A DNA stretch of 64,000 bases from UBA2862 sp045658005 (GCA_045658005.1 JAZOUD010000079.1:1-64000); one strand, 5' to 3'; positions 17,363 through 26,501 are shown, numbered from the stretch's first letter. Notes: a model not told the origin generated them from the letters alone. Numbers and translations are program-made.

Positions 17363-18457
17363 TTACGGGCGAACCGCTTCGCGCAGGGAGACGTAATCCG
17401 CGGCTTTGTCGCCGATGGCGGTATCAACCACGATATCGCCATTCAGGACGGCTTCCTGAGCGGCGGCCACGGCGGCCTTGGTCTCGTCGGAGGCATACTT
17501 GTCGAAGTTCTTGTCGGTGACGATGCCCACGCCGCCTTCGGCAAGGCCCAGGCAGACCTCGGTGCCCCAGTGTTCCTTGCCGGCGTCCAGTTCGTCGAAA
17601 ACCCAGATCAGGGAATTGCCGACGTTCTTCAGGCCGGACGTCAGGGTCAGGGCCGCCAGGTCAGGTGAGAGGGTCAACTCCTGGTCGGAGTCAACGCCGA
17701 TGAACCAAGCCTTGCCGGTTTCCAAAGCGGCCTCGGCCGCGCCGTTGCCGGCGTTGCCCGCGACGCCCCAGATGATGTCGCACTTGTTGTCGTTGATCAT
17801 GGACAGGGCGTATTCCTTGGCGATGGCGGTGTCCACGTAATCGTTGGTGTAGCGGGTGTCCACCTTGATGCCGGAGTTCACAGACTGAGCGCCCTCAATG
17901 AAGCCGATCAGGAAATCGTTGATGACGGGGGAGTCCATGCCGCCGACGAAGCCCACCACGGCGTTCCCGTTGATCTTCTCCACGCTGGTGTCGGCGGACA
18001 TACACGCGGCGAAAACGCCCACAAGGTAGCCCATGTCGTTCTGCCTGTAGGTCAGGTTCAGCACGTTGGGGCATTCGCCCGCATAGGTGTTGTCGTCGAA
18101 TATGATGTATTTCTGATCCGGGTACTTGCTGGCGACTTCCTTCAGGTAGTCGGGCATCTGAAAGGTGCCGCAGATGATCACATCGTAGTCGCCGGATTCG
18201 GAAACGTCGTACAGGGTCGACAGCCAGGTGGGCCGATTCTCGTCAGTACCGCCCATTTCGATGGCGTCAAGCTCGATGCGCCCCGCCTCAGACAGCGCCT
18301 CCAAGCCCGCCTCGGCCGAGTCGAAGAAGGATTTGTCGCCCAGGTTGCCGTTGATCAGGAAGACTACGCTGTAGACCTTCTCCTCGGCAAAGGCATTGCA
18401 GGCGACCATCGCGGCCAGCATTGTGAGCGCCAGAATCAAAGCAGTGATTCTTCTCAT
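17363..18457 (-). CDS. BMP-family nucleoside-binding protein
   Basis: A 364-residue extracytoplasmic binding protein of the BMP/PnrA (Med) family, receptor of the nucleoside importer. The signal peptide is MRRITALILALTMLAAMVAC; cleavage is possible at the Cys (weak lipobox MVAC) or after AFA. Family segments FLINGNLGDKSFFDSA and GFVGGMDSPVINDF are evident. It is the first gene of the operon, with a strong promoter about 40 bases upstream and an AAAGGAGG site before the ATG. Confidence 0.9.
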   Translation of the reverse strand: MRRITALILALTMLAAMVACNAFAEEKVYSVVFLINGNLGDKSFFDSAEAGLEALSEAGRIELDAIEMGGTDENRPTWLSTLYDVSESGDYDVIICGTFQMPDYLKEVASKYPDQKYIIFDDNTYAGECPNVLNLTYRQNDMGYLVGVFAACMSADTSVEKINGNAVVGFVGGMDSPVINDFLIGFIEGAQSVNSGIKVDTRYTNDYVDTAIAKEYALSMINDNKCDIIWGVAGNAGNGAAEAALETGKAWFIGVDSDQELTLSPDLAALTLTSGLKNVGNSLIWVFDELDAGKEHWGTEVCLGLAEGGVGIVTDKNFDKYASDETKAAVAAAQEAVLNGDIVVDTAIGDKAADYVSLREAVRP

Positions 18458-18498
18458 AAGATAAATACCTCCTTTTTTTCATGTCCTGTTGCGTTTAC

Positions 18499-18527
18499 AT
18501 TTTACAATATATATACAATAATGTCAA
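18499..18527 (-). promoter_or_regulatory. Strong sigma-A promoter of the nucleoside operon
   Basis: On the minus strand a perfect TTGACA (18522-18527), a 17-base AT-rich spacer and TAAAAT (18499-18504) lead directly into the binding-protein gene. The leader is only about 35 bases, too short for a purine riboswitch. Confidence 0.8.
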
Positions 18528-18567
18528 CTGCGCTCTGCAACAAATTTTCCGGAGTGAAGTGAAAAAG

Positions 18568-18690
18568 GTTTCCATTCACCCTTCAAGCCGTTTGGCACGT
18601 ATCCGTACCGGCGAGCAGGGCTCGCCATACAGGCCCCTGGCGAGCACTGCTCGCCCGTACGGTGGTTCTCGCCCAAAGGTGAATGGTAAC
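18568..18690. repeat. Nested hairpin element in the divergent intergenic region
   Basis: An outer imperfect 13-bp stem pairs 18568-18580 with 18678-18690 (12 of 13 match). Inside are two 7-bp hairpins, GGCGAGC-AGG-GCTCGCC and GGCGAGC-ACT-GCTCGCC, plus a CGTAC/GTACG pairing. The 123-bp unit sits between the promoter of the nucleoside operon and that of the P1 peptidase. It is likely a mobile palindromic repeat of the REP/MITE type. A regulatory RNA is the alternative. Confidence 0.5.
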
Positions 18691-18729
18691 GGCTAAAATC
18701 CTTCAGGGCATGATATAGGTGATTGTGTA

Positions 18730-18759
18730 TTGCATAAAGCCGGATGATGGTGGTATAAT
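18730..18759 (+). promoter_or_regulatory. Promoter upstream of the small ORF and P1 peptidase
   Basis: TTGCAT (18730-18735) and TATAAT (18754-18759) are separated by 18 bases, about 60 bases before the small ORF. Confidence 0.55.
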
Positions 18760-18818
18760 GGTGTTAACAATATATCCGTGATACCCGCGGGCTGCCGGAT
18801 TCAAGAGGAGATGACGGT

Positions 18819-18908
18819 ATGAACGGCAAATGCTTCTGCAGAGCGCTCTGCATCCTGCCGGCGACGCTCCTGATGCCGATGACTTCGATCGCGGAGGGGG
18901 GACTTTGA
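18819..18908 (+). CDS. 29-residue small ORF preceding the P1 peptidase
   Basis: An ATG at 18819 is preceded by AGAGGAG (18804-18810) at good spacing. The 29-codon frame ends at TGA 18906-18908, one base before the peptidase start. The peptide has a Cys-rich start (KCFCRALC) followed by a hydrophobic stretch (ILPATLLMPM). The peptidase's own ribosome site (GGAGGGGGG) lies inside it, so its translation may control the peptidase. It could be a leader peptide or a small membrane peptide. It may also be a remnant of a signal sequence. I do not recognise it. Confidence 0.45.
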   Translation: MNGKCFCRALCILPATLLMPMTSIAEGGL

Positions 18909-18909
18909 C

Positions 18910-19881
18910 ATGCGTGAAATCCCAGTGACGGAGGTTGGACCGGTTTTCATCGGCCAAACCGAGAATGTGGAGGCCGCGACGGGCTGTACGGTGCTGATCG
19001 CGCCCCAGGGCATGCCCGCCGGGCTGGATGTGCGGGGCGGCGGTCCCGCCAGCCGTGAAAGCCAGCTGCTCAACCCGCTGATGGCCGCCCAGAGCATCCA
19101 CGCCATCGTACTGGCCGGCGGCAGCGCCTACGGCCTGGGCGCGGCGAACGGGGTGATGGCGTATCTGGAGCAGCACGGCATCGGCTACGATACGGGTTAT
19201 GCCCTGGTGCCCCTGGTGGCGCAGTCGGACATCTACGACCTGTCCGTGGGCGACGCTGCCGTGCGTCCGGACGCGGCCATGGGCTACGAAGCCGCCCGCC
19301 TGGCCATGGAAGCAGCAAATTACAGGGACGGCAACTATGGCGCGGGGTGCGGGGCCACCGTGGGCAAGCTGGCCGGGATGGACTGCTGCATGAAGTCCGG
19401 CATCGGAAGCTATGCCGTACAGCTCGGCGAACTGAAGCTCGGCGCCATCGTGGTCGTAAACGCCCTGGGGGACGTCTATGACTGGAAAACCGGACGGCAG
19501 ATTGCAGGTATGCTGAACGAGGCAAAGGACGCTCTGCGCTCCAGCGCGGACTACATCCGTCAAAGCTATGCCGTGGTCGACAATAAGTTCACCGGGAACA
19601 CCACGGTTTGCGCCGTGCTCACGAACGCCCGTTTCAGGAAGGCCCAGCTGTGCAAGATCGCCGGCATGGCCCATGACGGCTATGCCCGCTCCATCAATCC
19701 CGTGCACACCTCCGCCGATGGCGACAGCATCTACGCGGTGTCGATCGGCGACGTCGCCGCAGATCAGGATCTGGTGGGCGCGGTCTCGGCGGAGGTGGTC
19801 AGCGAGGCCATCATCCGCGCCGTGGAAAATGCCGAAGGCGCCTATGGATTCCCGGCACTGCGGGACCTGGGCGGGAGATGA
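18910..19881 (+). CDS. P1 (S58/DmpA-type) N-terminal nucleophile peptidase
   Basis: A 323-residue member of the DmpA/BapA family of self-cleaving L-aminopeptidase/D-esterases. Family segments are clear: LAGGSAYGLGAANGVMAYLE (about 69-88), AGCGATVGK (145-153) and MKSGIGSYAVQ (161-171). The autocleavage site and nucleophile are probably G166-S167 by position, which is inference. There is no signal peptide, so it is cytoplasmic. It would cleave N-terminal residues from small peptides or amides. It is preceded by a 29-codon ORF that may couple translation. Confidence 0.85.
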   Translation: MREIPVTEVGPVFIGQTENVEAATGCTVLIAPQGMPAGLDVRGGGPASRESQLLNPLMAAQSIHAIVLAGGSAYGLGAANGVMAYLEQHGIGYDTGYALVPLVAQSDIYDLSVGDAAVRPDAAMGYEAARLAMEAANYRDGNYGAGCGATVGKLAGMDCCMKSGIGSYAVQLGELKLGAIVVVNALGDVYDWKTGRQIAGMLNEAKDALRSSADYIRQSYAVVDNKFTGNTTVCAVLTNARFRKAQLCKIAGMAHDGYARSINPVHTSADGDSIYAVSIGDVAADQDLVGAVSAEVVSEAIIRAVENAEGAYGFPALRDLGGR

Positions 19882-19938
19882 CAGTGAAACTCGGGTGCGC
19901 GTAATAATTTGTAGTGGACTTCGGATATGTAAATATGG

Positions 19939-19944
19939 TATAAT
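19939..19944 (+). promoter_or_regulatory. -10 box upstream of the EAL-domain gene
   Basis: TATAAT 34 bases before the EAL gene's ATG. The -35 region at 17-base spacing is weak (GGACTT). The gene may be transcribed from here or by read-through from the peptidase. Confidence 0.35.
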
Positions 19945-19977
19945 CGTTGTATTAATTGGGGGAAGGGACAGCTCCAC

Positions 19978-21921
19978 ATGCGCAACTATCTGTTTGACCT
20001 GTGTTCAATACCGATCTATATGCTGATCCTGTGGACGTGCTACGCGCGCAAGATATACAAGGATCAGGCCAGCCGTATCTTCATCACGATGAATGCGGTA
20101 TCGCTGCTGTGCGCCGTGTTGAATGTTGCGATGGAGTTTGCCGTCAATCCCGTCCCGATCAGCCGGACTGCCGTTTTTTGGGGAAGCCTGACAAACTACC
20201 TGTATCTGTTCTTCAGGAACGGCACCCTCGTGCTTTACCTGCTGTTCGTGTTTGCCATCACGCGGACTGAATTCAGGATACGGTCGCCCCTGATGCGATG
20301 CCTCCTGTGGGCGCCCAATGGCGTTCTGGTGCTGTTGCTTCTCCAGAATCTGTTTACGCACACCGTCTTTAACGTGACCACCGCAGAGGGCTACACGCGC
20401 GGCCCGTTGATGATCGCGCTGTACATCATCGCGGGCATCTACGCCCTGAGCGCCGCGGTGTACAGCTTCACCGTGCGACAATACCTCCCGGCGGAGAAGT
20501 GGGCCGCGCTGATCTCGGTATTCGTGCTGACCGTCATCGCGGTGATCGTGCAGATGATCAAGCCGTACTATCAGGTCGAGCTGTTTTCTACCAGCATCGG
20601 CTCGCTCATGATCATGCTGCTGGTCATGCGCCCGGAGGAGTCCATTGACGCAAGCGTCAATATCTCAAGCTGGAAGGCCTACCGGGACGACCTGAGAAAT
20701 ATCGTGCGATCGGGCCAGCGGGTCCAGATCGTCGTCGTGCGCATGGGAAACGCCAACGAGATACGCAGCTACATCGGTGAAAACAAGTTCAACGACTTTG
20801 TCAAGGAGGTTGCCGATGAGATCGAGGGGCTGTACAATCGCCTCCACGTCAGGATCAGCCTCTATTTCGAGCACCCCGGGACCTTCTACCTGATACTGGA
20901 CGACATGGGCGTCGACGTGCCCGCCCTTGTGCCGGATTTTGTGGACGCCACGACGGAGCGGGTGAAGAGATACGCGGATCAGGGCGTGCGGTTTGACCCC
21001 AAATTCTGCGTGATCCACGTGCCCGACGACATGAACACCTTCGAGGATATCATCAACATGGGCCATCGGTTCAAACGCCTTGGCGCCCACGACCAGGTCC
21101 TGTTCGTGGCCTCCGGGCTGGTGGGCTCCAGGGATTACCGCATCATCAGCCACATCGACGGGATACTGAACAGGATCATCACTGAAAACACGCTGGAGAT
21201 GGTCTACCAGCCGATATTCGACATTCGGGAGAACCGGTTCAGGTCGGCGGAAGCCCTGGCCAGGATCAGGGATACGGAATACGGTACGATCTCCCCTGCG
21301 GTATTCATTCCGGCGGCGGAGAGCGCCGGGCTCATGTGGCCCATCGGGAAAATCATACTGGAGACCGTGTACAGCTTTATCTCCCGGCACGATCTGAAGT
21401 CGATGGGCCTGTCCTATATCGAGATCAACCTCTCCGTGGCGCAGTGCCTCCAGCGGGAATTGCCGGAGACCATCCGGAGGCTGCAGCATAAATACGGGGT
21501 CTCGCCGAGCCAGGTCAATTTTGAAGTGACGGAGACGATGTTTGACAACCTCAGCGGCGTGATGGAAAAGAATCTTCGGGAACTGGCAGGTATGGGCTAT
21601 ACCTTCTCGCTGGACGACTACGGCGTGGGCTATTCCAATATCCAGCGGCTGAAGAGCCTTCCCCTCAGCCTCATCAAGGTCGACAAGAGCCTCGTGGACG
21701 ATATGTTCACGGAGGACGGCAAGGTCATCATCGAAAACACCGTGCACATGATGAAGGGCATCCACAAGAAGCTGGTGATCGAGGGCGTGGAGACGAAGGA
21801 GGCCGTGGAAGCCTTTGGCAGTCTCGACTGCGATTACATTCAGGGTTATTACTATTCCAGGCCGCTGTCGGCCGGTGATTTTGTGCGGTTTATGCAAGCG
21901 CGCAACCGAACCGGCGCGTAG
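19978..21921 (+). CDS. Membrane-bound EAL-domain c-di-GMP phosphodiesterase
   Basis: A 647-residue protein. Residues 1-215 hold about seven membrane helices (7TM-like sensor). A degenerate GGDEF-like region without the active-site motif follows (about 230-385). The EAL domain lies at about 395-640. Catalytic motifs are intact: EAL (in SAEALARI), the Asn of EINLSVAQ, FEVTET, LDDYGVGYS with its two Asp, the Lys of IKVDKS, and the Glu of VIEGVET. It should hydrolyse c-di-GMP, with the upstream domain perhaps binding GTP. It lies 166 bases before a sensor-bearing MscS channel on the same strand. Confidence 0.9.
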   Translation: MRNYLFDLCSIPIYMLILWTCYARKIYKDQASRIFITMNAVSLLCAVLNVAMEFAVNPVPISRTAVFWGSLTNYLYLFFRNGTLVLYLLFVFAITRTEFRIRSPLMRCLLWAPNGVLVLLLLQNLFTHTVFNVTTAEGYTRGPLMIALYIIAGIYALSAAVYSFTVRQYLPAEKWAALISVFVLTVIAVIVQMIKPYYQVELFSTSIGSLMIMLLVMRPEESIDASVNISSWKAYRDDLRNIVRSGQRVQIVVVRMGNANEIRSYIGENKFNDFVKEVADEIEGLYNRLHVRISLYFEHPGTFYLILDDMGVDVPALVPDFVDATTERVKRYADQGVRFDPKFCVIHVPDDMNTFEDIINMGHRFKRLGAHDQVLFVASGLVGSRDYRIISHIDGILNRIITENTLEMVYQPIFDIRENRFRSAEALARIRDTEYGTISPAVFIPAAESAGLMWPIGKIILETVYSFISRHDLKSMGLSYIEINLSVAQCLQRELPETIRRLQHKYGVSPSQVNFEVTETMFDNLSGVMEKNLRELAGMGYTFSLDDYGVGYSNIQRLKSLPLSLIKVDKSLVDDMFTEDGKVIIENTVHMMKGIHKKLVIEGVETKEAVEAFGSLDCDYIQGYYYSRPLSAGDFVRFMQARNRTGA

Positions 21922-22087
21922 TCGCTTCATGGCGCAAGACCCGCTGCATGCGCTGGCGCTCCTTCAATCGGCCCAATGATTATATCGGCAAAGATCAGAA
22001 ATCAATAAACCTGTGGCAGAATAGTGAGATCTACACGCGCCTGTTTGCTATAGCTTGAAACGATTCCCGGTTAAACGGAGGCATACG

Positions 22088-25000
22088 GTGAAAAAGGCAA
22101 GGGAACAATCCATTCATAAAAGAACGATACGCGCGTTGGTCATCATGGCCATCATGCTGGTCCCGGTCTGCGTCTTCATGGTCCTTGGAGGCATGCGCCT
22201 TGCCAAGGACAGGGAGAGCGCCCAGATCAAGCTGAAGATGGATGCCCTCGCGCAGCTCGTCGACAACGAAAATGAAATGTACAACGCTGCGGTGGAGGCG
22301 TTTGACAAGAACCTGGCCACCCATGTGAATATGATGCGGGTATCGCTGGGCAATCTGATTTCCGAGGACGGTTATGTCGGCCCGCGCACGCTTTCGGATG
22401 GATTTGTGGTGGAGCTGCGGGGCGACGATGTCATACTGCCCGAGGGCATGCCCGGGGGCTCGCTCAAGCTCACCCGAAGCGGCATTGAACAAAGCCTTGC
22501 TTCAGGTAAGCTGAGAACAGGACGCTTCAAGGTTGAGGAAGCGGCTTCAGACAGCGCTTCCCTGCTTGCAGATGCGCAGGATGCCGCGGAGGATACCGTC
22601 GTCCAATACCAGCCGGGAGAGTATTACCTGTCCTTTGGAAGAATTGCAGACAGCCTGGTCTATGTGAGCATGATTTCCAAATCCATGTTTGACGAGGTGG
22701 TCAACAGCTATGTCCAAAGAAACTATACTGCCGTTGAGAATGAAAATGGCGGGTTTGGAGGCATAACCCTCGTCGTCAACGAGCAGGACGGCAATGTCGA
22801 GCTCCTGAAGGCATACGGGGACGTCGGCGCCTACGACAGCCTGTCGGATGTTGGGATCACTCCGGACCAGATCCTGAACCGGACGCCTTTGCTGATCGTC
22901 AATAATACGACCTATAGCTGCAACTATTCGACGATCCAGGGTGCCCGGGACGGCTGGGAGGCCCCGGTCATGATCCAGATGCTTCCGGTTGTGACCATCG
23001 GCACGCGAAGCCTGGTCCAGTCGGCGATCATCGGTTATGTGATGGTGCTGATCCTCGTGAATATCATCGTATACGTGATGTCCGTCCAGCGCCACGTCAG
23101 GGATCACGTCATCACCGAGGCGCAGGCGGCCCGCTACACGCCCAAGAGGCTGCGCATAAGAATGACGAATGCCGCCGTGATCGGTACGATCGCGATCTTT
23201 GTGATCGCCCTGATCGTCCAGGGCGTGGGGCAGCTGTATATCGAGCTGAGGTATGGTCAGGATACCTTGCGCGTGTTTTCAAAGCAGCTGGAGCAGGAGG
23301 ACCATCGTCAGAACGATATCCTGCAGCGCATTCAGGAGGATTGGTACGTCTACTATGGCGAGCACATGGCTTCGCTGTTGACCGCCTGTCCCAGCCTTGC
23401 CACATCCGGGATGCTTCAGAACTGGTGCGACATACTGAGCGTGGATTTCATCATGCTTTTCGACGGTCAGGGCAAGGAGACGCTGTGCAGTCGGGATTAT
23501 GTGGGCTTTACGCTGGACAGGGGATTGGGCCAGAAGGGGTCGGAATTCCGCCGGTTGCTGTATGGACTGTCGAGCATCGTCCATGAGCCCTCCGTGGATT
23601 CGACCACGGGCATGGAGCGGCAGATGATCGGTGTAAAGCTGGATCTGCCGAATTCCAGCGGTGGGGAACAGCATGGCGCGCTGATCATGGCGCTGCTGCC
23701 GGAGCAGACCAGGCAGACCGAAAACCTGTTCCACATCAATGAGCAGCTGGCGCAGCTCGAAGCAAAGGGTACGCTATGCTTCAATGCCGACGCGTCCTCC
23801 GGGGTGATTCGCTTTTCCGGCGACGCCAAAATGGCGGGCCAGGCCATTCAGGATTGCGGGCTTTCGGAAAACAGCCTGCGGGACGGCTATATGGATTTTA
23901 TGATCGTGAACGGCGTCAGGCGGTTTATCGTCACGTTGAAGCAGGACAGCTCGGTATTCTATTACGCGCTGGATCTGAAGGTGATGTTTGGACATACCCT
24001 GGCGTATGCGGGTATTACCGCGGTCCTGTTTGCGCTCACGGTTGCGGTTGTGCTGGTGAACGTGTTCAGGGACTATAACGACAAGGTTTACGCCGCCTGG
24101 GCGGTCGTCCGCATGCCGGGAGAGGATTCACAGGCGCTGCTGGATTCGCGGAAGGAAGCGCGCCCGGCGCAAGAAAAGCCCGGCGGCGTGAAATCCCATG
24201 AAAAGCATGTGACGATCAAAAAGCTCGTCGGCAAGCTCGTCGATAAGGTGTCGGACACCACCCAATGGAGGAACCTCACGCCGGAGGACAAGGCCAACCT
24301 CATGTTCCAGGCGAGCATGCTGGTGCTGCTCGTATCCTGGGCAAGCCTCCTGCTCAGCAAGAACATCGTCTACAGCAAATACGATTCGCTGGCCGGGTTC
24401 CTGCTTCGGGGTGACTGGATGCGGGGCGCCAACCTGTTCGCCTTCTGCAGCATATTCCTGGTCATCGCCTATGCCTACCTGATCAATCTGCTCAGCCGTG
24501 GCATATTGACGCTGATATCCGGCTTTCTGCTGGGAAAGGGGCAGACCTTCTGTCGGCTGCTGTACAGCTTCGTCAAGTATTTTTCGCTGTTTGTCGTGCT
24601 GTATCTGATCCTGCACTATCTGGGCTTCCCCATCGGCACGGTGGTGGGTTCTTTGAGCATCGCCTCGCTGGCCCTTTCCCTGGGCGCGAGAGATCTGGCC
24701 GCGGATATCCTGGCGGGCTTATTCATCGTGTTCGAACGCGCCTTCCAGGTGGGCGATATCGTGGAAATCAATGGAAAACAGGGCACTGTACAGGAAATCG
24801 GCATGCGTTCGACCAAGCTGATCGTTCCGGTCAACAACGTGTTGGTCATCAGCAACCATGAAATCAGGGATATCCTGAACCTGACCCAGGACGTATCGAT
24901 GTATCAGATGGCGTTGAAGGTCAGGCTCTCCCAGTCCCTGACGGACACAGAGGCGGTGCTGAAGCGGGAATTGGCTTCCATACAGAGGGGGAATGAAAGG

Positions 25001-25183
25001 ATCATCTCGCTCAGATATCTCGGCGTGACGGCGCTGGGCGGTGGCCTGGGCGAGGAATCGGCGTCCCTGGTCACGCTGGCTATCGGCGCGTACTGCCGTC
25101 AGGAAGACATAGAAGACATTGAACTCTACCTGAAACGGGAGATCCGGTTGATGTGCGAACGTGAGAATATAAGGATCGGGTAA
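22088..25183 (+). CDS. MscS-family mechanosensitive channel with two sensor-like extracytoplasmic regions
   Basis: A 1031-residue protein, far longer than MscS (~290). The GTG at 22088, with ACGGAGG 7 bases upstream, is preferred over the TTG at 22055. Helix 1 is at about 10-32; a large extracytoplasmic region at about 35-310; helices near 311-334 and 360-381; a second extracytoplasmic region at about 390-630; a helix near 634-660; a charged cytoplasmic linker. The MscS core has helices at about 743, 780 and 823. The pore/beta-domain signature is at about 849-893 (SLSIASLALSLGARDLAADI, then FQVGDIVEI). It gates ion efflux. The two outer regions resemble Cache-like ligand sensors by layout only. 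Confidence 0.85.
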   Translation: MKKAREQSIHKRTIRALVIMAIMLVPVCVFMVLGGMRLAKDRESAQIKLKMDALAQLVDNENEMYNAAVEAFDKNLATHVNMMRVSLGNLISEDGYVGPRTLSDGFVVELRGDDVILPEGMPGGSLKLTRSGIEQSLASGKLRTGRFKVEEAASDSASLLADAQDAAEDTVVQYQPGEYYLSFGRIADSLVYVSMISKSMFDEVVNSYVQRNYTAVENENGGFGGITLVVNEQDGNVELLKAYGDVGAYDSLSDVGITPDQILNRTPLLIVNNTTYSCNYSTIQGARDGWEAPVMIQMLPVVTIGTRSLVQSAIIGYVMVLILVNIIVYVMSVQRHVRDHVITEAQAARYTPKRLRIRMTNAAVIGTIAIFVIALIVQGVGQLYIELRYGQDTLRVFSKQLEQEDHRQNDILQRIQEDWYVYYGEHMASLLTACPSLATSGMLQNWCDILSVDFIMLFDGQGKETLCSRDYVGFTLDRGLGQKGSEFRRLLYGLSSIVHEPSVDSTTGMERQMIGVKLDLPNSSGGEQHGALIMALLPEQTRQTENLFHINEQLAQLEAKGTLCFNADASSGVIRFSGDAKMAGQAIQDCGLSENSLRDGYMDFMIVNGVRRFIVTLKQDSSVFYYALDLKVMFGHTLAYAGITAVLFALTVAVVLVNVFRDYNDKVYAAWAVVRMPGEDSQALLDSRKEARPAQEKPGGVKSHEKHVTIKKLVGKLVDKVSDTTQWRNLTPEDKANLMFQASMLVLLVSWASLLLSKNIVYSKYDSLAGFLLRGDWMRGANLFAFCSIFLVIAYAYLINLLSRGILTLISGFLLGKGQTFCRLLYSFVKYFSLFVVLYLILHYLGFPIGTVVGSLSIASLALSLGARDLAADILAGLFIVFERAFQVGDIVEINGKQGTVQEIGMRSTKLIVPVNNVLVISNHEIRDILNLTQDVSMYQMALKVRLSQSLTDTEAVLKRELASIQRGNERIISLRYLGVTALGGGLGEESASLVTLAIGAYCRQEDIEDIELYLKREIRLMCERENIRIG

Positions 25184-25239
25184 CTGTTCGGCGCTGGGCG
25201 CATCCGCATCTTCTGTGGCGGCGTCTACGCCGCAACGAC

Positions 25240-25286
25240 CGAAAGCCCCGCCGCTCCCGACTTCGACGGGTACGGCGGGGCTTTCG
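25240..25286. terminator. Bidirectional terminator between convergent genes
   Basis: A perfect 14-bp inverted repeat, CGAAAGCCCCGCCG (25240-25253) with CGGCGGGGCTTTCG (25273-25286). It lies between the MscS gene and the convergent CmpB-like gene. Confidence 0.75.
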
Positions 25287-25294
25287 CATGGCGC

Positions 25295-26227
25295 TTAGCG
25301 CCTGCCATGCGGGCGTTTGATAAAGCCATGATGCTCAAGGCGTCCCTTTTGTCGGTCGATCTCGGCCTTCAGCTGCTTCACAGCATCGTCGGCGGACGAT
25401 TCATCATAGAGCATGGCGATCAGCGCATCCTGTTTCTCAATCAGGTCAATACGGATCAGACTGGCCGGCTCAAGCCTTTCTGCAACCCTGCTTTTGCGCG
25501 CCTCAAAGCGCTTTTCCGCTTCCCGCTGCATGCGCTCCGCCTCCGCCTTTACGGTGGCGATACGCGCCTGCACGCGCTCGGTCCTATACACCACCTCGGG
25601 ATAGGCGTCGGCGAAGCGGCTGTAGAAGTAAGACCTGTTGGTCAACAGCTGGCGCACTTCCCTGCTGATGTCCTCGGTATTGTCCGCCTGGCTGCTGTCC
25701 ACGCCGGTCTTTACCAGCTTCAGCACGAACCAGGAGATCACGAAATCCGCGGCGAGTATCGCCAGCAAAACCGCCGCGATGACCTTCCGGGTGTTCAACG
25801 GGATGCGGTCCAGGGCAGGGAAGAGGACGGGATTGACGATGTGAATGATCGCCACGCCAGCCAGGCCGAACAGTGCCAGGTTGCCGATCCAGACCCGCCC
25901 GTTCAGGTTCATAGGCTTTTGACTGTAATCCCACCATCGGGCGTGGAAGATCTTTTCGAGCACATAGCTGGTCAGGTATTCCACGACGCCGCAGATCAAG
26001 AGGGACAGGGCGAAGGTCGCCACGACGCCGGATTCAACGCTGGCCAGATTGCCCACGACGACGGTGATCAGCACCACCCCAAACCCGTAAATGGGAAGTA
26101 TCGGCCCCGTCAGGAACCCGCGGTTGATAAAGCGGTGGTATTGGCGGTATTTGAGTATGACCTCCATGCACCAGCCCGCAAAACCAAAGATAAAGAATTG
26201 CAGGACGATATTGATCCAGTAAGACAT
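25295..26227 (-). CDS. Putative ABC-transporter type IV (CmpB-like) membrane protein
   Basis: A 310-residue protein. The start ATG at 26227 has an AAAGGAG site, and upstream codons to 26290 look non-coding. The N-terminal ~200 residues contain about five helices with the family segment FGFAGWCMEVILKY and NRGFLTGPILPIYGFG (ABC_trans_CmpB). The C-terminal ~110 residues are charged and helical, probably a cytoplasmic coiled coil (RVQARIATVKAEAERMQREA). Function is unproven; no ATPase or other transport gene is adjacent. It is common in Bacillota. Confidence 0.75.
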   Translation of the reverse strand: MSYWINIVLQFFIFGFAGWCMEVILKYRQYHRFINRGFLTGPILPIYGFGVVLITVVVGNLASVESGVVATFALSLLICGVVEYLTSYVLEKIFHARWWDYSQKPMNLNGRVWIGNLALFGLAGVAIIHIVNPVLFPALDRIPLNTRKVIAAVLLAILAADFVISWFVLKLVKTGVDSSQADNTEDISREVRQLLTNRSYFYSRFADAYPEVVYRTERVQARIATVKAEAERMQREAEKRFEARKSRVAERLEPASLIRIDLIEKQDALIAMLYDESSADDAVKQLKAEIDRQKGRLEHHGFIKRPHGRR

Positions 26228-26360
26228 ACTTCCATCTCCTTTCAACGATCGGGCCCTGGACAGCGCAGTCATTTCATCATAATAACACATTTTTCCGTAA
26301 GAATGCTTATAAAACTGATAAAATAGGCATAAAACTCAAATATATAACACAAATCACATA

Positions 26361-26388
26361 TTGGTTTTGATTCGAAATCTGTTATAAT
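26361..26388 (+). promoter_or_regulatory. Promoter of the coiled-coil protein gene
   Basis: TTGGTT (26361-26366) and a perfect TATAAT (26383-26388) are separated by 16 bases in an AT-rich region. The gene starts 228 bases downstream, implying a leader of about 220 bases. Confidence 0.55.
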
Positions 26389-26501
26389 ATAATAGAAGAC
26401 ATAAGTGGACAGCGCATGACTTCCTGGATTTCTAAGTTTTCACCTGTCGGCGCCTGCGCGCGTCGTGACGGTGATACTGCGCCGAAAACGAAGAAATGAG
26501 G

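Noticed and set aside
18458..18540. Purine riboswitch upstream of the nucleoside operon
   Set aside because: The promoter leaves only ~35 untranslated bases, and no purine-riboswitch core could be seen.
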